Below are positions 44,137 through 53,931 of a stretch of 64,000 nt of DNA, one piece after another. The translations under genes were made by a program, and so were the position numbers. This stretch comes from Motiliproteus sp965230735 (lineage in GTDB: Bacteria > Pseudomonadota > Gammaproteobacteria > Pseudomonadales > Balneatricaceae). The notes under the pieces were generated by a model. It saw only the letters and a list, made by a program, of their open reading frames with translations. It ran no database searches and was not told the DNA's origin. Positions within the stretch are counted from its first letter, which is position 1. Each line of letters opens with the position of its first letter. Location of the stretch: assembly GCF_965230735.1 (NCBI RefSeq), contig NZ_OZ246016.1:3410001-3474000 (forward strand), written 5' to 3'.

Positions 44137-45426
44137 TCAAGCAAAGGTCACATCCCCCTTACCCTGCTTTTTAACCCGATACATCGAACGGTCTGCAGCC
44201 TTGATCAGCATCTCCATATTGCGGCCCTGCTGCGGGTAGAACGCGATACCGACGCTGGCGCCGATCTGGGCTTGCTCATTGGACTCTTTCAGCGCGAACG
44301 GCAGGCTGATTCTTTCAATAATCTTCCGCGCAACCACTTCGACGCTTTCCGGCGAGGTGATATCGGTGATCATCGCGATAAACTCATCGCCGCCCACCCG
44401 CGCCACGTGGTCGCTGTCGCGCAGGCAGGTCTCCAGTCGAAGAGCTACCTCCTTTAGCACCCCATCACCGGCGTCATGGCCCCAGGTGTCGTTGACGGCT
44501 TTGAAGCCGTCCAGGTCGATAAACATCACCGCCAGCTGCTGGCCGTGGCGTTCGGCCTGGGCGATCAGTGATTGTGAGCGCGCTTCCAGCAGGCGCAGGC
44601 TGGGCAGGCCGGTCAGGGCATCGTAGTGAGCCAATCGGTGCAGCTCGTCTTTGGCCTCGTGGGCGGCGTCGAGGGCTTGGTGGAGCTGGGTCACGTCGTA
44701 TTCGGCCACCATAAACAGCCAGTCGCCGTTGAGTGGATGGCGGGTCATGCGGATATCAAGGGTATGTTTGCGTAGGCCCGCGTCGGTTTGCATGTCGTAG
44801 GTCCAACGCCCACCCTGCTCATCCAGCGCCCGCTGCATACAGGCTTTTCCCTCGTCCAGAACGGCAAAGCGCGCCGTGAACATATTCACGTCATCAGGCA
44901 ATTGCTTGGGGTCGAGGGACTTGTAGGCCTGGGTCGCAGCCGGATTTTCGACCACCGGCATACCTTCCAGGGTAAAGCTGGTAACCAGCACCGAGGTGTA
45001 GCGCATCGCTTCGGCCAGCAGCAGGTTTTCCGGTGATTCGCCCAGATTCACCTCTTCGTTGATGTAGGCGATGATGGCGCGGTGGCGCTCCGGACCGATC
45101 AGCACGGCGCGGTGCATCATGTGCAGCGTCTTGGGCTTGCCGTTGGGATAGGTGGTCCAGGGATCGATGGTCAGGCCGTTCTTGGCGGCCAGATCGAAGG
45201 TCTGCACGGTGCGGTCCCGCGCGCCTTGGGAATCATCGGACAGATCCTTGTTGATCAGATCGTCGAGGCAATCGAGTTTCCAGAAATCCAGCGCCGGTTG
45301 ATTGCCCCACCACCAACCATGACGGTCGATATCGAACACCCACACCACATTGGGTATCAGCTCGTAGAGCGCCAATTCCGAGTGGTCCTTAATATGGACC
45401 AGATGACTGTAATCTGCGCTTGCCAT
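44137..45426 (-). CDS. PAS-containing diguanylate cyclase
   Basis: In this 429-residue protein the N-terminal region has PAS-like segments (ELIPNVVWVFDIDRHGWWWG and a second around ENPAATQAYKSL), then a GGDEF domain from YDALTGLPSLRLLEARS. The active motif is intact (RVGGDEFIAM). An RxxD inhibitory site (RDSD) lies five residues before it, so c-di-GMP feedback is expected. There are no membrane segments. The ligand is unknown. Confidence 0.92.
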   Translation of the reverse strand: MASADYSHLVHIKDHSELALYELIPNVVWVFDIDRHGWWWGNQPALDFWKLDCLDDLINKDLSDDSQGARDRTVQTFDLAAKNGLTIDPWTTYPNGKPKTLHMMHRAVLIGPERHRAIIAYINEEVNLGESPENLLLAEAMRYTSVLVTSFTLEGMPVVENPAATQAYKSLDPKQLPDDVNMFTARFAVLDEGKACMQRALDEQGGRWTYDMQTDAGLRKHTLDIRMTRHPLNGDWLFMVAEYDVTQLHQALDAAHEAKDELHRLAHYDALTGLPSLRLLEARSQSLIAQAERHGQQLAVMFIDLDGFKAVNDTWGHDAGDGVLKEVALRLETCLRDSDHVARVGGDEFIAMITDITSPESVEVVARKIIERISLPFALKESNEQAQIGASVGIAFYPQQGRNMEMLIKAADRSMYRVKKQGKGDVTFA

Positions 45427-45681
45427 AAATCCGTTACCGACAGACTGCCTACAGAAACAAATGCCCCGTCGCTAGCGACGGACTAAGGGAGTGATTAGAT
45501 GCAGGTTAATTCAACACGTCATGCCACCCAACCCCTGCCTGACAACATCCAATAAAAGTCTGACGAATGTCAAAAATTCGGGGCTTTTAGTTCCATATTT
45601 TTGGCAGGGATCAGCTCAGCCGGGACTCAAAACAGTCTCAAAGCGCTCTCTACGCTGTCTCAACGTTGTCGAATATCGGTT

Positions 45682-46383
45682 TCAACCGCGTGAGCTGAGG
45701 CGGTAGCGGCTGCCGGGATGGATCAGCCGGGCACAGCTAACCAGCTTCTGATCCGACCAGGTACGCCGATCCACCCGCAGGCATGGCTCGGTGGTATCGA
45801 TCTCCAACAGCGTGGAGGTCTCGGCGTCCGGCAAAATCGCCTCGACGATATGCTCCATCTCCGACAGCGGGTAGAGCTCGCTGAGGTATTGGCTGGGGGT
45901 TTTATCGTCGAAGCGCTGCTGCAGGTAGTCCGGGGCGATCTCGGGCCGCACAAAACGCTCTTCGAGCTGGATCGGGATACCGTTCTCGCGGTGCACGATC
46001 AACGAGTGGAACGCCAGCTGCCCCTCGCGGATTCCCAGTCGCAGCGCCGTCGGCGCATCCACCGCCACGGCTTCTAACCGGTGCAGTTCGCTGCTGTGGA
46101 CATGGCGCCGATCGCGGATCTCGTCGGCGATATTGCGGATCTCCAACAACGGAGATTCAGCCCGCACTTCGGCGACAAAGGTGCCCAAGCCCTGGTGACG
46201 GACCAGATAGCCTTCGGCCACCAGCTCGGCGATCGCCTTGTTGGCAGTCATGCGGCTGACGCCGAAGCGCTCGGCCAGCGCCATCTCGGTGGGGATCTGC
46301 TGGTCGGCGACGAACTCGCGGTTGCGGATCGCCTCCTCCAGATATGATCGGATCGCTTTGTAACGGGGTTGAACCCTGGACAT
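45682..46383 (-). CDS. hutC: Histidine-utilisation repressor HutC (GntR family)
   Basis: The 233-residue protein starts at 46383 (MSRVQPRYKAIRSYLEE) after GGAG. A GntR winged helix (IPTEMALAERFGVSRMTANK, ELVAEGYLVRHQGLGTFVAE) precedes a UTRA ligand domain ending CARLIHPGSRYRLSSR, typical of HutC. HutC represses hut genes and releases DNA on binding urocanate. It diverges from hutI; a HutC-type operator lies just before hutI. A MITE has inserted in the intervening gap. Confidence 0.92.
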   Translation of the reverse strand: MSRVQPRYKAIRSYLEEAIRNREFVADQQIPTEMALAERFGVSRMTANKAIAELVAEGYLVRHQGLGTFVAEVRAESPLLEIRNIADEIRDRRHVHSSELHRLEAVAVDAPTALRLGIREGQLAFHSLIVHRENGIPIQLEERFVRPEIAPDYLQQRFDDKTPSQYLSELYPLSEMEHIVEAILPDAETSTLLEIDTTEPCLRVDRRTWSDQKLVSCARLIHPGSRYRLSSRG

Positions 46384-46515
46384 CGACTCGCACTCCTGCG
46401 CCTGACTGGCGGCTATTATGCCTGAGCTTTTCACCTACTGGTCAGATAGGTTTCCTAACCTATCTGACCGTCCCCCCTCCGATACAGCGCAATTACGCGG
46501 AATTGCTTGATCTAA

Positions 46516-46780
46516 GGGACCAGCGAACAAGCCCCTACAGCTTCTGCAAGCGCCTGAAGCACGCAAGTTCTAGGCGCAATCTGCAGCTAATGGCAATCGT
46601 CCTTAGCAAGGATTGCAACGACGACATTGTGTACTTCAGGCCTTGCCCAAAGGGGCTTTCAGTTTGATCCGCACTCTACGTTGCAGCTTTTCGCAAGGTC
46701 TAGACATTGCTTCAAAGCTACGCCTGGATTGCGAACCAAGCTGAAAGCCAGAAGCCAGTATGGGCTTATTCGCAGGTTCC
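46516..46780. mobile_element. 265-bp MITE with IS5-type ends, copy 2
   Basis: This element aligns end to end with the element at 14161-14424, in the same orientation, with only scattered substitutions: shared blocks include GGTCTAGACATTGCTTCAAA, and ACCAAGCTGAAAGCCAGAAG near the right end. Its ends are more diverged (GGGACCAGCGAACAAG, and GGTTCC at the right). The left flank is CTAA (46512-46515) but the right flank reads CTCG, so the target duplication has decayed. It sits in the hutC-hutI divergent region and carries no gene. Confidence 0.83.
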
Positions 46781-46868
46781 CTCGGGGCTCGCATTGGCTT
46801 TCGGCCAATGAAAACACATCCATGTGTTTTCCTATACTGAAGTCACGGGATACTTTACCCAAAACAAT

Positions 46869-46888
46869 TGTATATATTTGTATATACA
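46869..46888. promoter_or_regulatory. HutC-type operator upstream of hutI
   Basis: The perfect palindrome TGTATATACA (46879-46888) is preceded directly by the near-copy TGTATATATT (46869-46878). TGTATATACA is the core known for HutC operators in pseudomonads. It lies about 30 bp before the hutI start, suitable for repression of hutIGUH. Confidence 0.75.
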
Positions 46889-46918
46889 TTTAAAACAAAC
46901 TGCGGAATAATCGACGCC

Positions 46919-48214
46919 ATGATGCAGTCAAATAACAACATTCAAACCTCCCGTCCGGGCATACACGGTCGCTTGATCATCAACGCCCGGGTAGCCAGCC
47001 TAGACCCGACTCATACGCAACCCTACGGGATGCTGGACGACCACGCGGTGCTGATCGGTGACGACAAGATCATGTGGGTCGGCCCGAGCAGCGAGGTAAA
47101 CCCGACCCAGTTCGAAGGCGACCTGATCGACGCTGCCGGTCGATTGGTCACCCCCGGCCTGATCGATAGCCACACCCATCTGATCTACGGCGGCAACCGC
47201 GCCCAGGAGTTCGAAGCCCGCCAGCAGGGCCAGAGTTACGAGCAGATCGCCCGCGCCGGCGGCGGTATCCTCAGCACCGTCCGCGCCACCCGGGAGTTGG
47301 ATCAGAGCGGTCTGATCGAGCAGGCCCTGCCCCGGCTGACGGCGCTGTGCCGTGAAGGTGTCACCACGGTCGAGATCAAGTCCGGTTACGGCCTGACTTT
47401 GGACGATGAGCTGAAGATGCTGCGCGCCGCGCGCCAGCTGGAGCAGCGGTTACCGGTACGCATCCGCACCACCCTGCTGGCCGCCCATGCGGTGCCGCCG
47501 GAGTACCGGGACAACGCCGACAGCTATATCGAGATGATCTGCCAGGAGCTGATGCCGAAAGTGGTGGAAGAAGGTCTGGCCGATGCGGTCGACGTGTTCT
47601 GCGAATCCATCGCTTTCAGCCCGGCCCAATGCCGTCGAGTGTTCGAAGCGGCTCAACAACATGGGCTCGGCATCAAGGGCCATACCGAGCAACTGTCGAA
47701 CCTGGGCGGCTCGGCCCTGGCGGCCGAGTTCGGCGCCTGGTCGGTGGACCACCTGGAGTACCTGGACGAGCAAGGCATCAAAGCGATGCGCGCGGCCGGA
47801 ACCGTGGCCTGCCTGCTGCCCGGCGCGTTCTATTTCCTCAAAGAAACCCAAATGCCACCGATCGAGGCGCTGCGCCAAGCCGGTGTGCCGATGGCGCTGG
47901 CCAGTGACTGCAACCCCGGCAGCTCACCACTGGCGTCACTGCGGCTGATGATGAACCAGGGCTGCGTGCTGTTCGGCCTGACCCCGGAAGAAGCCCTGAC
48001 CGGCGTCACCCGCCACGCCGCCAAGGCGTTGGGCCTGAGCCGCCAGGTCGGGATGATCCGTCCGGGCCAGCAGGCCGACCTGCTGTTGTGGGATCTCGAC
48101 CATCCGGCCCAACTGGCCTACGAGTTCGGCCCGGAGCGGCTGGCGCTGCGGATATTTAACGGCCAACCGGCACCAATCCCCCCTGCTCAGAACTCGCTGG
48201 CATCGCACGGATAA
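46919..48214 (+). CDS. hutI: Imidazolonepropionase
   Basis: The 431-residue amidohydrolase hydrolyses imidazolonepropionate to formiminoglutamate in histidine breakdown. Metal and substrate motifs are TPGLIDSHTHLIYGG, TTVEIKSGYGL, IKGHTEQLSN, SVDHLEYL and LASDCNPGSSP. The ATG at 46919 is chosen because longer frames cross the operator; 46922 is an equal alternative. It is the first gene of hutIGUH. Confidence 0.95.
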   Translation: MMQSNNNIQTSRPGIHGRLIINARVASLDPTHTQPYGMLDDHAVLIGDDKIMWVGPSSEVNPTQFEGDLIDAAGRLVTPGLIDSHTHLIYGGNRAQEFEARQQGQSYEQIARAGGGILSTVRATRELDQSGLIEQALPRLTALCREGVTTVEIKSGYGLTLDDELKMLRAARQLEQRLPVRIRTTLLAAHAVPPEYRDNADSYIEMICQELMPKVVEEGLADAVDVFCESIAFSPAQCRRVFEAAQQHGLGIKGHTEQLSNLGGSALAAEFGAWSVDHLEYLDEQGIKAMRAAGTVACLLPGAFYFLKETQMPPIEALRQAGVPMALASDCNPGSSPLASLRLMMNQGCVLFGLTPEEALTGVTRHAAKALGLSRQVGMIRPGQQADLLLWDLDHPAQLAYEFGPERLALRIFNGQPAPIPPAQNSLASHG

Positions 48215-48226
48215 GGGAGGCTGACC

Positions 48227-49228
48227 ATGTCTGATCAAACCCTATCGAGTGCAACATTGACCAGCCAAAGCTACAGCCCGGCGAACCCGGCGCTGTGGCA
48301 GGGCCGGATCGATAGCCACGAAATCGGTCCGGCACCGCGCTGGCACCAGCAGGTGCAGCCGTCGACGCTGGACGCGATGGCCGATGCCGATCCCGGCGTT
48401 GCGCTGCTGGGCATCTGCACCGACGAAGGCGTACGCCGCAATCAGGGACGGGTCGGTGCGGTCAACGGCCCTGACACGGTCCGGGTGGCGCTGGCTAACC
48501 TGGCCTGGCAGCTTCAGTCACCGCTGTATGACTGCGGCAACCTGCACTGTCTCGATGATCAGCTCGAACAGCTGTCGCAACAGCAGGCCGCGGCCGTCGA
48601 GCAACTGCTGCAACAGGCCCATCTACCAGTGCTGATCGGTGGTGGCCACGAGATCGCTTACGGCAGCTACCTGGGGCTGGCCCGCTACGCCGCCGACCAG
48701 TACCAAGGTCCGGTCGGCATCCTCAATTTTGATGCCCACTTCGACCTGCGCCACGACCAGCAACCCAGCTCCGGCACCCCGTTCCTGCAGGCCGCCGAGT
48801 GGTGCCAGGCGAACCAGAAGCCGTTCCATTACGCCTGCCTGGGTATCAGCGACTGCGCCAACACCCAGGCCCTGTTCCAGCGCGCCGACCAACTCGGGGT
48901 CCGCTACCTGCGTGACGATCAGATCAACGGCTGGCAGCTGCAACCGGCGCTGGAGCTGCTGGAAGAGTTTATCGAGCCGCTGGCCGCGCTCTACCTGACC
49001 ATCGATCTGGATGTACTGCCGGCCTCGGTGATGCCCGGCGTCAGTGCCCCGGCCCCCCGTGGGCTACCGCTGGAGCTGTTGGAAACCCTGATCGATCACG
49101 CCCGGCACCTGGCCGGACCTAAGCTGCGATTGATCGACCTGGCCGAGTTCAACCCCCGTTTCGATGTCGATGGCCACAGTGCCCGGGTCACATCCCGGCT
49201 GATCCATCGACTGCTGCGACCGCTGTGA
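48227..49228 (+). CDS. hutG: Formimidoylglutamase
   Basis: The 333-residue arginase-fold Mn enzyme splits formiminoglutamate to glutamate and formamide. The metal site is visible in LIGGGHEIAYG, LNFDAHFDLRH and TIDLDVLPASVMPG. This one-step route means the strain does not need the HutF/N-formylglutamate branch. It begins 12 bp after hutI. Confidence 0.95.
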   Translation: MSDQTLSSATLTSQSYSPANPALWQGRIDSHEIGPAPRWHQQVQPSTLDAMADADPGVALLGICTDEGVRRNQGRVGAVNGPDTVRVALANLAWQLQSPLYDCGNLHCLDDQLEQLSQQQAAAVEQLLQQAHLPVLIGGGHEIAYGSYLGLARYAADQYQGPVGILNFDAHFDLRHDQQPSSGTPFLQAAEWCQANQKPFHYACLGISDCANTQALFQRADQLGVRYLRDDQINGWQLQPALELLEEFIEPLAALYLTIDLDVLPASVMPGVSAPAPRGLPLELLETLIDHARHLAGPKLRLIDLAEFNPRFDVDGHSARVTSRLIHRLLRPL

Positions 49229-49306
49229 CGGCGTTACACGACCTAATCACAAAATCCAAAACACCCTTACCACCCAAACAAGAACGACAAGATAGAAGAG
49301 AATGCT

Positions 49307-51022
49307 ATGAACCAGATCGTCCAACCTTCTGCTGATCCCCGTCTCGACCCCAGCCGCGAGATCCGCGCGCCCCACGGTTCCACCCTTCGCTGCAAAAGCT
49401 GGCTGACCGAAGCAGCGATGCGAATGCTGATGAACAACCTCGACCCGGAGGTGGCCGAACACCCCCAGGCGCTGGTGGTCTACGGCGGCATCGGCCGTGC
49501 GGCCCGTGATTGGCAATGCTTCGACAAGATCATCGAGGTGCTGCGGCGTCTGGAAGACGACGAATCGCTGCTGGTTCAATCCGGCAAGCCGGTCGGGGTG
49601 TTCAAGACCCACCCGGACGCGCCGCGGGTGCTGATCGCCAACTCCAATCTGGTCCCCCACTGGGGCAACTGGGAGCACTTCAACGAGCTCGACCGCAAAG
49701 GCCTGATGATGTACGGCCAGATGACCGCCGGTTCCTGGGTCTATATCGGTTCCCAGGGCATTGTGCAGGGCACCTACGAAACCTTCGTCGCCGTGGCCAA
49801 GCAGCACTTTGACGGCGAAGCGGCCGGTCGCTGGATTCTGACCGGAGGTCTGGGCGGCATGGGCGGTGCTCAGCCGCTGGCCGCTACCATGGCGGGCTTC
49901 TCGATGCTGGCCATTGAAGTGGACGAAACCCGGATCGACTTCCGCCTGCGCTCGGGCTACCTCGATCGTAAAGCCACCGATCTGGATGAGGCGCTGGCGA
50001 TGATCGACCAGGCCAAGGCCGACGGCAAAGCGATCTCGGTCGGCCTGCTGGCCAACGCCGCCGACATCTTCCCGCAGCTGGTCGAGCGCGGCATCACCCC
50101 CGATGTCACCACCGACCAGACCAGCGCCCACGATCCGCTGAACGGTTACCTGCCCCAAGGCTGGAGCCTGGAACAGGCCGCCCAGCAGCGTAAGCTCGAC
50201 GAAGCCGGTGTGGTCAAAGCCGCCAAGCAGTCGATGGCGGTACAGGTCGCCGCGATGCTAACCCTGCAACAGCGCGGTTCCGCCACCCTCGATTACGGCA
50301 ACAACATCCGCCAGATGGCGTTCGAAGAAGGGATCGAAAACGCCTTCGACTTCCCCGGCTTTGTTCCGGCCTATATCCGGCCGCTGTTCTGCGAAGGGAT
50401 CGGCCCGTTCCGCTGGGTTGCGCTTTCCGGTGATCCGGAAGATATCTACAAGACCGACGCCAAGGTGAAGGAGCTGATCCCGGACGATCCGCACCTGCAC
50501 AACTGGCTCGACATGGCCCGCGAGCGGATTCAGTTCCAGGGCCTGCCAGCACGAATCTGCTGGGTCGGTCTGAAAGACCGTGCCCGCCTGGCCCAGGCGT
50601 TCAACCAGATGGTGGCCGACGGTGAGCTCAAGGCACCGATCGTGATCGGTCGTGACCACCTCGACTCAGGCTCGGTGGCCAGCCCCAACCGCGAGACCGA
50701 ATCGATGCTCGACGGCTCAGATGCGGTATCCGACTGGCCGCTGCTCAACGCCCTGCTCAACACCGCCGGTGGCGCCACCTGGGTCAGCCTGCACCACGGT
50801 GGTGGGGTCGGCATGGGCTTTAGCCAACACGCTGGCGTGGTGATCGTCGCCGACGGCACCGAAGCGGCCGCCAAGCGTCTGGGACGGGTGCTCTGGAACG
50901 ATCCGGGTACCGGCGTGATGCGCCATGCCGATGCCGGTTACGACATCGCCAAGGATTGCGCCCGCGAGCAGGGATTGGACCTACCGATGCTGTCCGATGC
51001 CGCTGACAAGGAGGCCAACTGA
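49307..51022 (+). CDS. hutU: Urocanate hydratase
   Basis: The 571-residue urocanase has the NAD-binding ILTGGLGGMGGAQPLA and the family block GLPARICWVGLKDR. It ends with the HHGGGVGMGFSQHAG motif. It adds water to urocanate to give imidazolonepropionate. Its stop shares a base with the hutH start (TGATG), so the two are translationally coupled. Confidence 0.96.
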   Translation: MNQIVQPSADPRLDPSREIRAPHGSTLRCKSWLTEAAMRMLMNNLDPEVAEHPQALVVYGGIGRAARDWQCFDKIIEVLRRLEDDESLLVQSGKPVGVFKTHPDAPRVLIANSNLVPHWGNWEHFNELDRKGLMMYGQMTAGSWVYIGSQGIVQGTYETFVAVAKQHFDGEAAGRWILTGGLGGMGGAQPLAATMAGFSMLAIEVDETRIDFRLRSGYLDRKATDLDEALAMIDQAKADGKAISVGLLANAADIFPQLVERGITPDVTTDQTSAHDPLNGYLPQGWSLEQAAQQRKLDEAGVVKAAKQSMAVQVAAMLTLQQRGSATLDYGNNIRQMAFEEGIENAFDFPGFVPAYIRPLFCEGIGPFRWVALSGDPEDIYKTDAKVKELIPDDPHLHNWLDMARERIQFQGLPARICWVGLKDRARLAQAFNQMVADGELKAPIVIGRDHLDSGSVASPNRETESMLDGSDAVSDWPLLNALLNTAGGATWVSLHHGGGVGMGFSQHAGVVIVADGTEAAAKRLGRVLWNDPGTGVMRHADAGYDIAKDCAREQGLDLPMLSDAADKEAN

Positions 51023-52554
51023 TGTACGCGTTGACCCTCAACCCCGGCCAGCTGGATCTGGCTACCCTGCGTCAAGTTAACCTGAACCCGGTCAAGCTGA
51101 GCCTGGCCGAAGAGGCCCGTGCGGCCATCGAAGCCTCGGTCGAGACCGTCGATGCGGTGATTCGTGACGGTCGTACCGTCTACGGCATCAACACCGGCTT
51201 CGGTCTGCTGGCCAATACCCGGATCGACAACGCCGAACTGGAACTGCTGCAACGCTCGATCGTGCTGTCCCACGCCGCCGGTACCGGGACGATGATGGAA
51301 GACTCCACCGTCCGCCTGCTGATGGTGCTGAAAATCAACTCGCTGGCACGGGGCTTCTCCGGCATCCGCCTGAGCGTGATCGAAGCGCTGATTCAACTGC
51401 TGAACGCCGAGGTCTACCCCTGCGTACCGCAGAAAGGCTCGGTTGGCGCATCCGGCGACCTGGCACCATTGGCCCATATGAGCACCGTATTGCTCGGAGA
51501 AGGCGAAGTGACCTACAAGGGCGAGCGTTTGTCCGGCGCCGAGGGTCTGAAGATCGCTGGACTGGATCCGATCACGCTGGGTCCGAAAGAGGGACTGGCG
51601 CTGCTGAACGGCACCCAGGCCAGCACCGCCTTTGCGCTGCAGGGTCTGTTCGCCGCCGAAGATCGGTTTGCCACCGCGGTGATCTGCGGCGGCCTGAGCG
51701 TCGAGGCGGCGCTGGGAAGCCGCAAGCCGTTCGATGCGCGGATTCACGAGGCCCGTGGTCATCAGTGCCAGATCGATGTCGCGGCCGCGTACCGCTCGCT
51801 GCTGGATCACAGCGAGATCGAAGATTCGCACCGTAACTGCGAAGCGGTGCAGGACCCCTACTCGCTGCGCTGCCAGCCCCAGGTGATGGGCGCCTGTCTG
51901 GAACAGATCCGCAACGCCGCCCGCACCCTGCTGACCGAAGCCAACGCGGTGTCGGACAACCCGCTGGTGTTTACCGATATCGGTGACATTTTATCCGGGG
52001 GTAACTTCCACGCCGAGCCGGTGGCGATGGCGGCCGACAACCTGGCGCTGGCGCTAGCCGAGATCGGCTCGCTGTCGGAACGTCGGATGGCGCTGCTGAT
52101 CGACTCCAACCTCAGCAAGCTGCCGCCGTTCCTGGTGGAAAACGGCGGGCTGAACTCGGGCTTTATGATCGCCCAGGTGACCTCGGCGGCACTGACCAGC
52201 GAGAATAAATCGCTGGCCCATCCGGGCTCGGTCGACAGTCTGCCGACTTCGGCCAACCAGGAGGACCATGTGTCGATGGCCACTTACGCGGCCCGTCGAT
52301 TGAGCGACATGGCCGACAACGTGGGCGGGATTCTGGCGGTGGAGTTGCTGGCCGCGTGCCAGGGGATCGACTTCCGCGCCCCGCTGCACAGCTCCGAGGC
52401 GCTGGAACAGGCCAAAGGCCTGCTGCGTGAAGCCGTGCCCTTCTACGATCAGGACCGCTACTTCGCCCCCGATATCGAGGCCGCCAAGCAGCTGATCTGT
52501 CAGGGCATCTACAACCGCTTTATGCCGACCGAGCTGCTGCCTAGCATCGGCTGA
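51022..52554 (+). CDS. hutH: Histidine ammonia-lyase
   Basis: The 510-residue enzyme removes ammonia from histidine to give urocanate. The Ala-Ser-Gly triad that forms the MIO electrophile is present in QKGSVGASGDLAPLAHMS (about residues 143-145). YGINTGFGLLANTRI and NQEDHVSMATYAARR are further family marks. It is the last gene of the operon although it encodes the first enzyme. Confidence 0.96.
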   Translation: MYALTLNPGQLDLATLRQVNLNPVKLSLAEEARAAIEASVETVDAVIRDGRTVYGINTGFGLLANTRIDNAELELLQRSIVLSHAAGTGTMMEDSTVRLLMVLKINSLARGFSGIRLSVIEALIQLLNAEVYPCVPQKGSVGASGDLAPLAHMSTVLLGEGEVTYKGERLSGAEGLKIAGLDPITLGPKEGLALLNGTQASTAFALQGLFAAEDRFATAVICGGLSVEAALGSRKPFDARIHEARGHQCQIDVAAAYRSLLDHSEIEDSHRNCEAVQDPYSLRCQPQVMGACLEQIRNAARTLLTEANAVSDNPLVFTDIGDILSGGNFHAEPVAMAADNLALALAEIGSLSERRMALLIDSNLSKLPPFLVENGGLNSGFMIAQVTSAALTSENKSLAHPGSVDSLPTSANQEDHVSMATYAARRLSDMADNVGGILAVELLAACQGIDFRAPLHSSEALEQAKGLLREAVPFYDQDRYFAPDIEAAKQLICQGIYNRFMPTELLPSIG

Positions 52555-52623
52555 TAGAGGATTATCTAGCTCGACTCAACCCGCTCGTCGCTGCCTGAAT
52601 GGTTGCCTGAATTGCTACCTGAA

Positions 52624-53097
52624 TTAAGGCAGCTCGGGCGGGTTATCGTTGAATTGACGCAAGTACAGCAATAGATCAGCGCGCTGCTTGTCCTTGCGGA
52701 TACCTCGGAAGTTCATGATCCGACCGGGAACCGCGCGATCGGTCCGGGTCAGGTAATAGTTGATGGTGGCATAGTCCCAGCTGTGGCCGGAGTTGATCAT
52801 CGCCTCGGAATACTCGAACTCCTTAATGCTACCGGCCTTGCGCCCGAACAGGTTCCACAACAGCGGCCCCTTGTTGTGAATCCCATCCTTGGCGACATCG
52901 TGGCAATTGGCGCATTTACGCTCGAAGAAGTCCGCCCCGGCTTCCACATCCCCCTCTCGCAACAGCTGCTTAAACTCTTCGCTCAACTCGGGCTGAAAGT
53001 TGGCCAGCGATTCCGACGGATCAAATTTGGCCGCCTGGGCCTGGCTGCTCATACCCGCAACCGATAACACGATCGCGGCTACCATTGCTCTGTTCAT
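52624..53097 (-). CDS. Periplasmic class I cytochrome c
   Basis: The 157-residue protein starts at 53097 after AGGGGA. The signal peptide MNRAMVAAIVLSVAGMSSQAQA leads to a periplasmic protein with a single haem site (KCANCHDVAKDG) and a candidate axial methionine in RIMNFRGIRKD. GPLLWNLFGRKAGSI is the typical mitochondrial/bacterial cytochrome c2-like loop. It is convergent with hutH. It is probably a soluble electron carrier. Confidence 0.9.
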   Translation of the reverse strand: MNRAMVAAIVLSVAGMSSQAQAAKFDPSESLANFQPELSEEFKQLLREGDVEAGADFFERKCANCHDVAKDGIHNKGPLLWNLFGRKAGSIKEFEYSEAMINSGHSWDYATINYYLTRTDRAVPGRIMNFRGIRKDKQRADLLLYLRQFNDNPPELP

Positions 53098-53298
53098 CGG
53101 GTTCCCCTCAAGTTCATCTATCCTTACGCTCAGTATGTGCCAGTCTAGCCGAGAGTGGCTTAACCGTGACGAAACAACACGATGGTTAACCGCTCGGGCA
53201 GACTTAACAAACAAGTAAACCCAGTCAGGCCGAAGATCTCAAGCCGTAGCGGCCAATAACTCAAGGCAAAAAGTACCGATACGCTAAAGGCTTAGATT

Positions 53299-53931
53299 AT
53301 GGACGATACTATCGTAACGTTACGGATGATCGAGCGGATCACCGTGGTGCTGATCGCCGGGGTCTCGATCTTCTTCGGCTACCGACTGTTCTTTCATCTG
53401 CCGTTTGAGCGCAGTCACGAAGGTCAGCTGGAGCTGCCCGGGGTCAAGATCGTGCTGTCACGGGTCGGCCCCGGGATCTTCTTTGCCGCCTTCGGCTCGC
53501 TGGTGCTTTACTACTCGCTGACCACGCCGATCAAAGTCAGCCTGCCCAGCGCAAACACGATCCCAGTTAACAGCACTGAGTCGGCAACCGCCCAGGCCAA
53601 CACCCCCGTCCCAGTGGCCAGCTTTACCGGTATCACCGGCTCAAATGTTAAGACAGGAGCGGGACAAGCAACACCGCAGCAACGCAACCGCGCCCTGACC
53701 AGCATCGAAGCCCTCAACTGTGCCCAACAGCTACTTCCTGCCGATCTCGATCCGATCCAGCAGGACCAACTGGCACTGGCCCTGATCGATGCCAAACGGG
53801 CCTTGCTACTGTCGGTCTGGAACGAGGATGATTGGGGGACAACCGAGTTGCTGGGCAACGCCGGTCCAACCCCTGAAGCGCCCTTCCAGCTCCGCAGCCT
53901 GTTCAACGCCACCGCCGCTGAATGCCAATGA
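53299..53931 (+). CDS. Hypothetical membrane protein
   Basis: The 210-residue protein has two hydrophobic segments (about residues 12-31, VVLIAGVSIFFGYRLFF; and 55-75, GIFFAAFGSLVLYYSL). A hydrophilic C-terminal domain follows, with two cysteines. No family is recognised. It overlaps the metalloprotease gene by 4 bp (ATGA), so the two proteins probably work together at the inner membrane. Confidence 0.75.
   Translation: MDDTIVTLRMIERITVVLIAGVSIFFGYRLFFHLPFERSHEGQLELPGVKIVLSRVGPGIFFAAFGSLVLYYSLTTPIKVSLPSANTIPVNSTESATAQANTPVPVASFTGITGSNVKTGAGQATPQQRNRALTSIEALNCAQQLLPADLDPIQQDQLALALIDAKRALLLSVWNEDDWGTTELLGNAGPTPEAPFQLRSLFNATAAECQ

Noticed and set aside
49247..50158. 303-codon minus frame opposite hutU
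   Set aside because: It is antisense to urocanase; composition follows the third-position bias of the real gene.
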